A stretch of 32,767 bases of DNA from Candidatus Wolfebacteria bacterium. GTDB taxonomy: Bacteria; Patescibacteriota; Minisyncoccia; UBA6257; JAGOQP01. The notes under the pieces were generated by a model. It saw only the letters and a program-made list of their open reading frames with translations, ran no database searches and was not told where the DNA came from. Shown in pieces: positions 18,161-28,366 of the stretch. Where the stretch lies: positions 1 to 32,767 of the forward strand of contig DAIEKJ010000003.1 of assembly GCA_027350645.1 (NCBI GenBank), written 5' to 3'. Each line of letters starts with the position of its first letter. The first letter of the stretch is position 1. The position numbers were made by a program, and so were the translations under genes.

Positions 18161-18881
18161 GAACAAAGCCATTATCGAAGTCCGGGCGGGAGTGGGCGGA
18201 GATGAGGCGGCGATTTTTGCCGCAAATCTTGTTGAGATGTACCAAAAATACGCCCAGCGCAAAGGATGGAAATTTGTCACCGTCGACGAAAGCCGCACCA
18301 CCCTCAATGGATACAAAACATTCATGGGGCGCGTGGAGGGCCTTGATGCCTACGACGCACTGAAAAACGAGTCGGGCGTCCATCGCATCCAGCGCGTGCC
18401 AGCAACCGAAAAATCCGGACGCGTCCACACCTCAACGGCGTCGGTGGTTGTCATGCCATTCGTGGAAGAGCGCGCAGTCGTCATTAACCCAAGCGATCTT
18501 GAAATATCGTTTTTCCGATCCTCGGGCCCGGGTGGACAAAACGTCAACAAGGTGGAGACCGCCGTACGCATCATGCATAAGCCCACGGGAGTCGTGGTCG
18601 CCTCGCAGACAGAGCGTTCCCAGAACGCCAACAAAGAAAATGCCATGAGCGTCTTGCGCTCAAAATTATTCGAGGAAATGCAACGCCAAAAAGCCGAATC
18701 CCTGGGCGCGCTCCGCAAGGAGCAGGTCGGCTCGGGCGATCGCTCCGAGAAAGTCCGCACCTACAACTTTCCCGATGACCGCATTACCGACCATCGCATC
18801 GGCAAAAAATGGCACAACATTGAGAAGATACTCAATGGCGATCTGGATCCGATTGTGGAAGCGTTTAAGAAACAGGGATAA
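18161..18881 (+). CDS. prfA: peptide chain release factor 1, short form lacking N-terminal domain
   Basis: IEVRAGVGGDEAAIFA, HRIQRVPATE (PAT), SSGPGGQNVNKVETAVRI (GGQ), GSGDRSEKVRTYNFPDDRITDHRI. Confidence 0.93.
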
Positions 18882-18886
18882 AAAAC

Positions 18887-18908
18887 TGCCCCTCCGGGCA
18901 TTTTTTTA
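18887..18908 (+). terminator. rho-independent terminator of prfA
   Basis: TGCCC-CTCC-GGGCA-TTTTTTT. Confidence 0.8.
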
Positions 18909-19002
18909 TTCTGCGGCAGCCGCGATACGTTTCCCCATGAAACGCCGTTCGTTTTTTGCCCACTCCGTTAAGAGTTGTTTGGTGTCAGCGGTACAGCGCA
19001 AG

Positions 19003-20250
19003 TTATTTCGTTGCCTCATACAGCGCCTGAATCTGGTCAGCGGTCATTGCGTAGTTATAAATCGTCACATCGCGGATATTGCCCACAAACGGATCGCCTC
19101 CCGCGGTCCATTTGTTCCCGACAAAAAGATTGCCGTTTGAATTTCCCGGGAAACTCCCTCCGTTGCACGAGTCGACCGGCGCGCCGTTGATATAGACCTG
19201 CATCTTCTTGCCGTCATACACGCCGTCCACCGCACTCCATATATTAAGCGGAAGCGCCGGACCGCTACACACCGATCCCCCCATATAAAACTCAACCGCG
19301 CTTGGCGTATTGTTGAGCCCATAAAAATTAGTCAATCCGTTTCCATAATACACAATTCCCTGATTATTTCCGTACGATTCAAGATACACCAACGCGTGAA
19401 TGGTTAATCCCTGGGTAACGTTATATTGGTTCTTTGGCCCACCGCCGACATAATTTCCCGATGGCGTAAAATGCCCCACCGGCTGCCCGTTGTCGATGGT
19501 ATAATTCTGGGTTGATGAACTGCTCCACGCACCGTTGCCGCCATACGGCGAATGGTCATACGCGACGCTCCCCGATCCTTCGTTGAGTGGCAAAAGAGCG
19601 ACTAATCCCTGACCGCCGTAATCAACGGGGAGCAATGAAAGCGCCGATCCGACTTCGTAGAGATCGGGGTAGATCCCTCCATCGGTAGACGCCTGATCGT
19701 GAGAACCTCCCAAACCGTATTTTTGCGATTCAAACGACGCAGCCAGCTCATACGATGAGAGATGGGGAATGTACGTGTAAAACTCCCCCAAAGACGCCGC
19801 GTTGATCGGGTCAATCGGGAGAGGCGAAAGCGAAACAATCCCCGTTCCGGAAAAATCAACCGGTATCCACCCCGTTCCATCGCTGTGCTGCAATGCCGCT
19901 CCCGAAACACAATGATACACCCACCCAAAAGGCACGGGGGGCAACCCCCACGATCCGCACGTCGAGGAAGCATCGTCGGGAAGAGACGCATACACCGTCG
20001 AGGCGTTTCCGAGAAAAACATTCGGATTGATCGCGGTGAGGGTATTGACGGCCGATGCGATTGACTTGAGATCTTGCATGCGCTTGCTATCGCGCGCTTG
20101 CGCCAGCAACTGCATCGGATTAAGCACCGCCGCCGTGGTTGCCGCGATAAACCCAATCAACCCCATAACAATAAGAAGCTCCACGAGCGTTACCGAATGC
20201 TCGTCTGCTAAACCATTCCAAACGCGCGCAAGTATAAAAGTGTTCATCAT
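19003..20250 (-). CDS. type IV pilin-like protein fused to C-terminal LamG domain
   Basis: SVTLVELLIVMGLIGFIAATTAAVLNPMQLLAQARDSKRMQD; LLPLNEGSGSVAYDHSPYGGNGAW...IRDVTIYNYAMTADQI. Confidence 0.85.
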   Translation of the reverse strand: MMNTFILARVWNGLADEHSVTLVELLIVMGLIGFIAATTAAVLNPMQLLAQARDSKRMQDLKSIASAVNTLTAINPNVFLGNASTVYASLPDDASSTCGSWGLPPVPFGWVYHCVSGAALQHSDGTGWIPVDFSGTGIVSLSPLPIDPINAASLGEFYTYIPHLSSYELAASFESQKYGLGGSHDQASTDGGIYPDLYEVGSALSLLPVDYGGQGLVALLPLNEGSGSVAYDHSPYGGNGAWSSSSTQNYTIDNGQPVGHFTPSGNYVGGGPKNQYNVTQGLTIHALVYLESYGNNQGIVYYGNGLTNFYGLNNTPSAVEFYMGGSVCSGPALPLNIWSAVDGVYDGKKMQVYINGAPVDSCNGGSFPGNSNGNLFVGNKWTAGGDPFVGNIRDVTIYNYAMTADQIQALYEATK

Positions 20251-20289
20251 GGTGCGGTGCGCCCAGGAAAACACGCTAGGCGCCCTCAA

Positions 20290-21549
20290 TTACAACGGAA
20301 AAGAAACGGTTCCGGTAATAATATTTTTTTTCATCGCTTCCTCCATCGCTTCGTCCCCGAAATACGCGGCATAGATCCTGTTCCACAGCGATTCCTGGTG
20401 ATGATACAGATATTTAATCATTTCCCGCTCTTTCACCAGCGACATCGCGTTATCCACAATATCAAAACTCACCAGCGCCTGACCCATATCAGAAGCAAAA
20501 TAATCCCCTATCCAGTTTAAACCCTCCCAAAAAGCAACCACCTCGCACCCCTCCCCCAAGGTCTTGCCCATCTGCGTGAGCATGTGTTCGGCCTTTTCCC
20601 AATGCAACGCTTCGGGATTGATGTGCGGCGCAAAAAGCCGCCAATCATTTTCGTCAATTTTTGCCAGATACTGCTGAATCACCAGCCAGTTGCCGTTGTC
20701 CGCCAATCGCCGGTCGTCGGGCTCGTCTCCCCGCAGCAATGCGGTCACGTTGTTATAAAATGTTTTTTCATCTTTCGAAAAACGGGAGAAGAGGTCGGAA
20801 TAAAATCCTATTTCATTCACATAGTGCAAAATCAGCGACAACGTGCGCATCAGCTCTCCGGGCAGATCCAGGGACACCGGAATAATAAAGACAAACCCAA
20901 GCTCTTTGAGATGGCTAATGTTGTGGTATTTTTTCTCAACAAACGATTGCGCTAATTTTTGCCATTTTTCCCCCAAGGCAATGACCTTCAGCGACCGCTC
21001 TTCAAAGTCGGCGCTTGTCAGCGAGCGATAGTTCTCAAAGAAAATGGTATTGAGCCACTCTCCGCCTTCCACAAATCGCAACGCGGCGGCGACCTCAAGC
21101 ACATCTTCGTGCGCAAGCAGATCATCCACCGTTGCGTACCCCAGCGCCGCCATCACTTTGTGCGGGGGCGTCTTTTTTAGAAACGAGGCAAAAAGGTCAT
21201 GCTTAAGAAACAGTCCCCGCCGCTCCCCCACCGATCGCTCTACAAAGTCAGCAACAATCTGGCATCCCTTCTGCGTCGTAAAATCGGGAACGGAAAGCGC
21301 GGCGCCAATCGCGCGATCGTCAGTTTTTATTTTTTCTATCAACACGCGCGACACTTCGATCGCCGGCGCGGTGCGGGAAAGATTCAAAACGCCCAGACGG
21401 TGCGCAATAACATCCTCGTTCTCGTTCCATAGCTCTTCTAAAACACCCTTTTTCCCCGTTGCGCGCTCAAGACGCCCACACGCATCCTGCACCACGTGTC
21501 TGTCGGCGCGCAAGATGCGGGAAAAATTTTCATATGCCGGTGTTTCCAT
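20290..21549 (-). CDS. hypothetical protein, 419 aa, unknown function
   Basis: long ORF in operon-like array with PfkB/transketolase genes; contains KKYHNISHLKELGFVFIIPVS. Confidence 0.8.
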   Translation of the reverse strand: METPAYENFSRILRADRHVVQDACGRLERATGKKGVLEELWNENEDVIAHRLGVLNLSRTAPAIEVSRVLIEKIKTDDRAIGAALSVPDFTTQKGCQIVADFVERSVGERRGLFLKHDLFASFLKKTPPHKVMAALGYATVDDLLAHEDVLEVAAALRFVEGGEWLNTIFFENYRSLTSADFEERSLKVIALGEKWQKLAQSFVEKKYHNISHLKELGFVFIIPVSLDLPGELMRTLSLILHYVNEIGFYSDLFSRFSKDEKTFYNNVTALLRGDEPDDRRLADNGNWLVIQQYLAKIDENDWRLFAPHINPEALHWEKAEHMLTQMGKTLGEGCEVVAFWEGLNWIGDYFASDMGQALVSFDIVDNAMSLVKEREMIKYLYHHQESLWNRIYAAYFGDEAMEEAMKKNIITGTVSFPL

Positions 21550-21582
21550 AGGTATGATTGTTTGCTGCTTTTTATAGAACGA

Positions 21583-22614
21583 TTAACCTCTCAGCCGACT
21601 CGCGCGAACCGCAAGATTTTTCCAGCGCCCGTGTTTGAGCGCCTGGCGCGTCAACAATCCTTCGGTGGCGCCATAGCGCTCTACCACCGACGTCGCGTTC
21701 GCGCTGGCGATACGAATGGCTTCTTTTATCTGTTGCGGGGTTACCGCGCCGGTTGTTTTATTTCGCGCGCCCTGGCGGATAAGCGCGGCGACAAATCCGC
21801 TCCCGAACGCATCGCCGGCCCCCGTGCGATCGACTAACCGTTTCTCCTTGAATATTCCGGCGGTATACACTCGCCCGCCGTCGCAGACCGTTACGCCCTT
21901 ATTTCCGTTCGTAACCGCAACGACTCCCTCCCCCATGCGGCGCGCCAGCGCGGCAAAAACTTCGTGCGGCCGGGAAAAGGGGATGCCAACCAGCTGCGCC
22001 GCCTCCTCTTCGTTGAGCACGAGAAATGAAATGTGCTTGATCAGCCGAAGAATGTCGGCGCGATGGCGAGCGACATGGTACCCACTCGGATTAAACGCGA
22101 GAGCGATATCGTTTTTAACCGCCCACGCAACCAACGTCGGGAACATTCTCGACGACTCCCCCGCCAGCGATAGATACCACCACGCGCTTTTGAGCTTTGG
22201 GAGCGGAACCTCGCGTATGCCAAAATGATTCGACGCTCCATGATAATTTAAAATGGTCCGCTCCCCGTCTTGAACCAGCAGGACCGAATACGAAGTCGGC
22301 AACTGCTTGTCCGCCGACAAAAATTTTGTTTCTATTTTCTCTTTTGTGAGCCGACGCACGATGGCTTCCCCGGACAGATCGCTTCCCCGCCGTCCCACGC
22401 ACGCCGCCCTCAGCCCCTGGCGCGCAAACGTCACGCTGGCATTTGCCGCATTGCCGCCAATAGTGAAAAAAACGTTTTCCACGTCAAGCTTATCCCCCAA
22501 GGGGAGCAGAAACGCTTTCCCTGACGGCGTCTTTTTGTCGGCAATTGTCGGAAATGACGGCACGTCAAAAAAGGCATCCCGCGTCACCGAACCGATGGTT
22601 ACAACATCAAACAT
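21583..22614 (-). CDS. PfkB/ribokinase family carbohydrate kinase
   Basis: FTIGGNAANASVTFARQGL and DRTGAGDAFGSGFVAAL signatures. Confidence 0.93.
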   Translation of the reverse strand: MFDVVTIGSVTRDAFFDVPSFPTIADKKTPSGKAFLLPLGDKLDVENVFFTIGGNAANASVTFARQGLRAACVGRRGSDLSGEAIVRRLTKEKIETKFLSADKQLPTSYSVLLVQDGERTILNYHGASNHFGIREVPLPKLKSAWWYLSLAGESSRMFPTLVAWAVKNDIALAFNPSGYHVARHRADILRLIKHISFLVLNEEEAAQLVGIPFSRPHEVFAALARRMGEGVVAVTNGNKGVTVCDGGRVYTAGIFKEKRLVDRTGAGDAFGSGFVAALIRQGARNKTTGAVTPQQIKEAIRIASANATSVVERYGATEGLLTRQALKHGRWKNLAVRASRLRG

Positions 22615-22617
22615 GGC

Positions 22618-23610
22618 TTATTTTCTTTTAATCACTCGCCGCGCGGCAGTGATGATGTCCTTAGGCATCAACTGGTAGTGTTCGAGAAGTTCGCGGGGCG
22701 TTCCCGATTGCCCGAACACGTCCTGTATCCCCACCATTTCCATGGGGATCGGATAGTGCCCAACCAGCAATTCGGCGATGGCGCCCCCCAGTCCTCCCAT
22801 AACCGTATGCTCTTCAACCGTTACTACCGCGCCGGTTTTTTTAGCCCACAACAAAATTTCTTTTTCGTCCAGCGGTTTGATGGTCGCGCTATTGAGAACG
22901 ACACTGCCGATTTTTTCCTTGTCCAGTTCGTATGCGGCAAGCAAGGCATGGTGCACGAGCGGTCCGGCGCCGATAATCAAAACCTCTGGTTTGTTTTTCT
23001 TTGATACCCACAGCGCCTGCGCCTTACCGAAAGTAAACGGCGTATCAATGGTGGTTAAAATCGGCGTGGCTTCGCGCTGGAGACGAATATAGATGGGTCC
23101 CCATATTTTTGCCGCCGCCACCGTCGCTTTCTGCGCCTCAATGGCGTCGCACGGATACACCACTTTCATATTGGGCATGGCACGCATGGTAGCGATATCC
23201 TCTATTGCCTGGTGCGTTGCGCCGTCCGGACCGGTCGACACCCCCGCGTGGTGACCGGCTATTTTGACATTTGAATCATTGTAAGCGCAAAGCGTGCGGA
23301 TCTGCTCCCAGTTCCTCCCTGGAGAAAATGCCGCATAAGAGTTAATGAAAGAGATTTTTCCCGACACCCCTAAGCCCGCGGCAATCGCCGCCATGTTCTG
23401 TTCGGCAACGCCCACTTCAATAAATCGCTCTGGATATACTTTGGCAAACCAGTGGCATCGCGTTGATTCTTCCAGATCTCCCGACAGCACCACGACATTT
23501 TCGTCCCGGCCGGCCTCCAAAAGCCCTTTGCCGTAGCCATCGCGCGTTGGCGCTTCGTCAACGTGTTTTGAAAATATTTTTGGATTCAGATGGAGTGATT
23601 CGTTCAGCAT
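22618..23610 (-). CDS. transketolase, C-terminal subunit (pyrimidine-binding + C-domain)
   Basis: LSGDLEESTRCHWFAKVYPERFIEVGVAEQNMAAIAAGL, TGPDGATHQAIEDIA. Confidence 0.93.
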   Translation of the reverse strand: MLNESLHLNPKIFSKHVDEAPTRDGYGKGLLEAGRDENVVVLSGDLEESTRCHWFAKVYPERFIEVGVAEQNMAAIAAGLGVSGKISFINSYAAFSPGRNWEQIRTLCAYNDSNVKIAGHHAGVSTGPDGATHQAIEDIATMRAMPNMKVVYPCDAIEAQKATVAAAKIWGPIYIRLQREATPILTTIDTPFTFGKAQALWVSKKNKPEVLIIGAGPLVHHALLAAYELDKEKIGSVVLNSATIKPLDEKEILLWAKKTGAVVTVEEHTVMGGLGGAIAELLVGHYPIPMEMVGIQDVFGQSGTPRELLEHYQLMPKDIITAARRVIKRK

Positions 23611-23611
23611 A

Positions 23612-24469
23612 TTATTCGTGCTCTGATTTTATTTTTCCTCCCAGTGTGCGGAGTTCCTTTAATGCCTGGCGCGCCTGTTCTTTGTTGGGAGGCATGCCGT
23701 GCCATTCGTACTTGCGCTCCATAAAACTAACCCCCTTTCCCGGAATGGTGTGCGCGATAATGACCGTCGGTTTTTCATACACGGCTCTTGCCTGTGCCAC
23801 CGCGTTGATAATCTCTTCAATATTATGCCCATCAACGTCAATCACGTTCCAGTTAAACGCAAGATATTTCTCGCGCAACGGCTCCAGAGGCATGACATTT
23901 TCGGTAAATCCGTCAATTTGAATATTGTTGCGGTCAATAACAACCGTTATGTTGTTCAAGCGATTTTTTCCCGCAAACATTGCCGCCTCCCACACATTCC
24001 CCTCTTGATGCTCGCCATCGGACATCACCACATAAATGCGATGCTTCTCGTTGTTCAGCCGCGCCGAAAGCGCCATGCCGATTCCCTGTGACAACCCCTC
24101 GCCCAACGGCCCCGAGGTTGTTTCGATGCCAGGCAACGCTTTGCGGTGCGGATGTCCCTGCAAACCCGATCCATACTGACGCAAGGTTTCAAGTTTCTTG
24201 AGAGGGAAATACCCCGCCCGCGCCAACGCCGCATATTGAATGGGGCAAATGTGCCCATTAGAAAGAATGAGCCGATCGCGCTGCGGCCAAAGCGGTTCTT
24301 TTGGTTTTTGATTAAGAATATAAAAATAAAAAGCGGCAAATAGTTCCGCCGTTCCCAGTGGCCCAGCCGAGTGTCCCGATCCCGCTTTTTCCAACATCGC
24401 AATCACATCCTCGCGCAAACGATTAGCGACACCGTAAAGATCTTTGATCCGTTTATGGGAGATAAACAT
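23612..24469 (-). CDS. transketolase, N-terminal subunit (TPP-binding)
   Basis: GHSAGPLGTAELFAAFYF, TSGPLGEGLSQGIGMAL, MSDGEHQEGNVWEAAMFAG. Confidence 0.95.
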   Translation of the reverse strand: MFISHKRIKDLYGVANRLREDVIAMLEKAGSGHSAGPLGTAELFAAFYFYILNQKPKEPLWPQRDRLILSNGHICPIQYAALARAGYFPLKKLETLRQYGSGLQGHPHRKALPGIETTSGPLGEGLSQGIGMALSARLNNEKHRIYVVMSDGEHQEGNVWEAAMFAGKNRLNNITVVIDRNNIQIDGFTENVMPLEPLREKYLAFNWNVIDVDGHNIEEIINAVAQARAVYEKPTVIIAHTIPGKGVSFMERKYEWHGMPPNKEQARQALKELRTLGGKIKSEHE

Positions 24470-24512
24470 AAAATAATAGACACCTCACAACAAACAACCG
24501 ACCCCGATAAAA

Positions 24513-25148
24513 TTAAATTTTCTTCAGCGTCCGGTAGGCGCGCGCGGGATCAGCGCTATTCCAAACGTACGATGCCGATACCACCGCATCGGCCCCCGCT
24601 TTCTTGCACAACAACGCCGTCCGCTCATTTATACCGCCATCCACGGCTATTGTAGCACGCAGACGTCTTTTTTTCAAAAACGTTACCGCGGTTAACGCCT
24701 TGCGGTTGAATTTTTGTCCCGACTTTCCGGGAATAACCGCCAGCACCAAAAAACTCCGCACCCATACGGGAACACCAGCGATGGTCTTAGGAGGGTCGCC
24801 CGCGCCCACAACCGCACCAATGCGTACCCGATGTTTCTTTGCAAGCACCCGCACCGCATTCCAATCCTTTACTTCCCGCGCATGGACATAGACCAACCGA
24901 AATGTTCCGTCATACCATTTTCCCGCAATCAACTTATTCCACGGAAGCATAAGATGTCCCGCCAGCAGGAACTTTCCAGCATACCTTTTCACGCCGGATC
25001 GGCACACCACCGCGGTCACCGGCGTCCAGATGCCATCGGAAATATCCACATGCACCGTTGCGCGCACGGGCAAAAAATTTCCAGCAATGCGAAGTTTTGT
25101 AATAAACCCCGCCCGCGTCGGTTCGTTAATAGCGACAATTGTCTGCAT
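24513..25148 (-). CDS. ribulose-phosphate 3-epimerase-like protein (divergent)
   Basis: VHVDISDG, LAGHLMLPW, VIPGKSGQKF, IAVDGGINERTA; start trimmed to MQTIVAINEP. Confidence 0.8.
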   Translation of the reverse strand: MQTIVAINEPTRAGFITKLRIAGNFLPVRATVHVDISDGIWTPVTAVVCRSGVKRYAGKFLLAGHLMLPWNKLIAGKWYDGTFRLVYVHAREVKDWNAVRVLAKKHRVRIGAVVGAGDPPKTIAGVPVWVRSFLVLAVIPGKSGQKFNRKALTAVTFLKKRRLRATIAVDGGINERTALLCKKAGADAVVSASYVWNSADPARAYRTLKKI

Positions 25149-25158
25149 ACGCCATGGT

Positions 25159-25164
25159 AGTATA
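25159..25164 (-). promoter_or_regulatory. -10 box TATACT 10 nt upstream of RPE-like ATG
   Basis: minus strand gagtgtgaTATACTaccatggcgtATG. Confidence 0.55.
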
Positions 25165-25174
25165 TCACACTCAC

Positions 25175-25205
25175 AAAACCCCGCCATATATAATGGCGGG
25201 GTTTT
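25175..25205. terminator. bidirectional terminator AAAACCCCGCCA...TGGCGGGGTTTT
   Basis: near-perfect inverted repeat downstream of CDS ending 25226. Confidence 0.8.
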
Positions 25206-25225
25206 GAAAAAATAACCAGCAACGG

Positions 25226-28192
25226 CTAGAGCGAACCTAATTTCTGTATCTGATCCAAAATGCCTTTAATCGATTGGAGCACCGACGCCATCAGAACGGA
25301 TTGATCACCCGACGCGCCGCCGTTCTGCACACTCACCCCGCCGATGAACTTCGTAGGCGGAGGCGTTATCGTCGACGGATTAATCGTTATGTTGTACTGA
25401 TTTTGCGTTGAACCGCCATAGGTTGAGGAAACACGCAGTGTGAACGTATAGCTCCCCGCGGTCGTCGGCAGTCCGGCAATCGTCGTTTGCGATCCGGTAC
25501 CGCCCGTCAAGGAAAGCCCCGAAGGGAGCGTTCCGGTGGCGATATTCCATTGATAGGTTCCTTCCGGTTCATTGGCCGCCAGAAACGTTGCGCTGTACGG
25601 CTGTCCCACGGTTCCCGGTTGCTGCCAGTTGGGCGGCGTTACCAGAACAACCGAAGCGGCAAACCCGGTCCCGTTGCTCGTCCCCGGAGACACATACAAC
25701 ACAAAGCTCTGTGACGCCGTCTGGCCGCCGGAGGTGACTTTTACCGTAAAAGGATACTCATGCCCCGTGGCAAGCGCGGCTGGCGTTCCGCTGATAGTCG
25801 CCGACGATACGGTGCCGCCATTAAACGACAACCCCGATCCGGCAGGAAAGTTTGACTGTCCAAAATTTGATTGGTCGCTACTTACGAATGTCCACGCATA
25901 CGGGGCCGATCCTCCCGTCGAAGTAATTATTGTAGTATACGGCTGATTGACGGTTGCGGTGGGAAGATAGGCGGATGTGGCTATGGCCAGCGTCCCCGTC
26001 GGATTAGAAGTTGAGTTTATCGGAATAATGGGCGTGATGGGAATTATCGGAGTTGGAATAACGGAAGGCGGAATCTGGGTGTTGACTATTGCAAATTGCC
26101 CCGACTCTCCGTACGTCACGCCATCACTTGCATACGCGCGGATGGTATAGTTGTTTCCGGACAAGACAGCGCTTGGAATCGTCCAGGAATACCATGGCGC
26201 GTCCTGCGTAAAGGTCACGATTGTTTGCGCAAACACACCTCCTTTATACAACCTCAAGCTCCATACATTCTGATTGGCATTCCACGTGATTTGGTGTGTT
26301 GAACCAGCCACCCATGTGTTTCCCGCGACCGGAGAGGTGACGGTAATGGAAGCGGGTGCAGAACTTATCGTAAAGTAGCCATCACTGACGTCTTTTGCTT
26401 GCTCGTCGTTTGTTGCCGGCTCTCCCGCATAGAGCGCGATTTTATATTGTCCGGGAGATAGTGTATTGCCACTTGAACACAATTGACCATTGTTCACCAC
26501 CACTGTCATATTTGTGGCCACAGGATTCATTTTGCCCAAATAACAACCCGGACCATTAGCTGGGAAAAGATAGACAAAAACATCTTTCGTAATCCCTTGC
26601 TCGGCCCATGTGATAGTCTGGGGCTGTCCAAAAGCCCACACCTCTCCCCCATTGGGGGAAAGAACAGTAATCGACGGATTTCCCTGCTGTGCCGGAAAGA
26701 TTGACAGACCATATTGTCCCATGGCTGTGTTTCCACTACTGTCGCTTACCTGCAAAGTAAAGTTATATCTACCAGCAACAGTCGGCGTGCCAGACAAAGA
26801 TGATTGAATAAAGATCATGGAACAAATCGTCCCCGTGCAAGGTGCATTATTCCGAATTGATACTCCCGGAGGAAGTGCCCCGCTCACCACACTCCATTGG
26901 TAATTCCCCGATCCACCCGTTGCCTGGAGAAAGGCGTTGTACAGCTGTCCAACCGTGCCACTCGGCAACGGTTGATTAACTATCGTAAGATTTCCCGACG
27001 GCGTTGATGAGGCGATGACGATAGAGAACGCTTGCTGCGCATTGTTTGTGCCGTCGCTTACCTGCGCGGTAAAGGTATATGTGCCGACAGTAGTCGGCGT
27101 ACCCTGCAAAATCAACGGCTGAGAACATGGCGCCCTAAAGCACTGAATCTGATGCTGGCTTTGGGTAATACCGTCCGGTAATGAACCACTTGTAATGCTC
27201 CAGGTGTAGTTCCCCGTGCCGCCGGTGGCGGTAATGTTTGCGCTATACGGCGTTCCCACCGTGCCGTTGGGCAATGAATCAGTTTGAATAGAGAGGGTTG
27301 ATGTTGAGATCGGTGGGGTTGAGGAAGAAGCGATCGTAAAGGTGCCACTGACTCCATTCAAGTTCGTTCCATCAAGCAAGATGGTGATTGCCTGACTACC
27401 GATGTTGGCGGCAGGAAGTGTTGAGGGAATGGTCCACGTGTAAGAGCCGGAGTTAGGAATACTTTGCGCAATCGTGTAGGGCTGGTTACGAATTGCAATC
27501 AGACATGCCGGCGTTGAGTAGACGCATCCGGGAATCGGTGCGTTGGTCACAATGGTGACGGTATTGGAATAACCGGCAGTACTGGTATTTGCCGACCAGG
27601 TGATGGTATGCGTTTCTCCAACGGTCCACACTTGGCCAACTGACGGGGAGGTAATGGTGATCGGCGAGGAGGGAGAATAGATAGGAACTGAAGGAGTTGA
27701 GGTGGGAACAATCGGCGTGGGAATAGAAGGCGTTGATACTGCGCACGAAGAAACCAACGTGGGGATCAGAGTGTTAAGAGCATCAGCTGTCGCCTGGTCA
27801 ACGGACCCGGTTACAGGAATATTATTTTTTGTTTGAAAGTTTTTGACTGCTTCAGCGGTAAGCTTTCCGTAGAAGCCGGTTATAAAACCTTCCCGATAGC
27901 TCCCTTCTTTTTTGAGAACATTTTGCAGAAGAGACACCATCGGACCCTGGGATCCGATATGAAGAGGCGGAACGATAGTACAGGTCGCCAAAGAAGGCGT
28001 CCCTCCCCCATTCCCCGACTGTTGACTGTTTAACTGGCTCTGCAGTTGCTGAATCTGCGCCTGCAGTTGGGCAATCATATTAGCAATAACCGAGGGACTT
28101 GAGGCGGCCATAACGGGAACCGCACCAGATCCGATAAAGACCGCCGCGCATAAGATCAGCGCGACCATACTCCCAACAAGATACTTTCGCAT
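25226..28192 (-). CDS. secreted peptidoglycan-binding (PG_binding_1) protein with Ig-like (He_PIG) and Kre9/KNH-like repeats
   Basis: signal peptide MRKYLVGSMVALILCAAVFIGSG; LLQNVLKKEGSYREGFITGFYGKLTAEAVKNFQ; three SPxxGxxWxxGxxxxITW repeats; GTPTxxGTYTFT repeats. Confidence 0.88.
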   Translation of the reverse strand: MRKYLVGSMVALILCAAVFIGSGAVPVMAASSPSVIANMIAQLQAQIQQLQSQLNSQQSGNGGGTPSLATCTIVPPLHIGSQGPMVSLLQNVLKKEGSYREGFITGFYGKLTAEAVKNFQTKNNIPVTGSVDQATADALNTLIPTLVSSCAVSTPSIPTPIVPTSTPSVPIYSPSSPITITSPSVGQVWTVGETHTITWSANTSTAGYSNTVTIVTNAPIPGCVYSTPACLIAIRNQPYTIAQSIPNSGSYTWTIPSTLPAANIGSQAITILLDGTNLNGVSGTFTIASSSTPPISTSTLSIQTDSLPNGTVGTPYSANITATGGTGNYTWSITSGSLPDGITQSQHQIQCFRAPCSQPLILQGTPTTVGTYTFTAQVSDGTNNAQQAFSIVIASSTPSGNLTIVNQPLPSGTVGQLYNAFLQATGGSGNYQWSVVSGALPPGVSIRNNAPCTGTICSMIFIQSSLSGTPTVAGRYNFTLQVSDSSGNTAMGQYGLSIFPAQQGNPSITVLSPNGGEVWAFGQPQTITWAEQGITKDVFVYLFPANGPGCYLGKMNPVATNMTVVVNNGQLCSSGNTLSPGQYKIALYAGEPATNDEQAKDVSDGYFTISSAPASITVTSPVAGNTWVAGSTHQITWNANQNVWSLRLYKGGVFAQTIVTFTQDAPWYSWTIPSAVLSGNNYTIRAYASDGVTYGESGQFAIVNTQIPPSVIPTPIIPITPIIPINSTSNPTGTLAIATSAYLPTATVNQPYTTIITSTGGSAPYAWTFVSSDQSNFGQSNFPAGSGLSFNGGTVSSATISGTPAALATGHEYPFTVKVTSGGQTASQSFVLYVSPGTSNGTGFAASVVLVTPPNWQQPGTVGQPYSATFLAANEPEGTYQWNIATGTLPSGLSLTGGTGSQTTIAGLPTTAGSYTFTLRVSSTYGGSTQNQYNITINPSTITPPPTKFIGGVSVQNGGASGDQSVLMASVLQSIKGILDQIQKLGSL
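28001..28078. repeat. copy 1 of 78-bp near-identical direct repeat (coiled-coil QLQAQIQQLQSQLNSQQSGNGGG)
   Basis: 76/78 identical by eye to 31241-31318. Confidence 0.95.
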
Positions 28193-28290
28193 AATAGACG
28201 AGATAGTTTTACTTAGTAATAAATGCTCTATGCGCCCAAGTGTACCACAAAATGAAAACAAATAAAAACAAGCGGAGTGGATATCGTAAA

Positions 28291-28326
28291 CAAAACGCCT
28301 CCTGGGATATCCCATGAGGCGTTTTG
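28291..28326. terminator. bidirectional terminator CAAAACGCCTC...GAGGCGTTTTG
   Basis: inverted repeat downstream of CDS ending 28367. Confidence 0.75.
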
Positions 28327-28366
28327 GCTTTGGTGCCGTCTCCAAAAACAATATCCTGTTCTAGTT

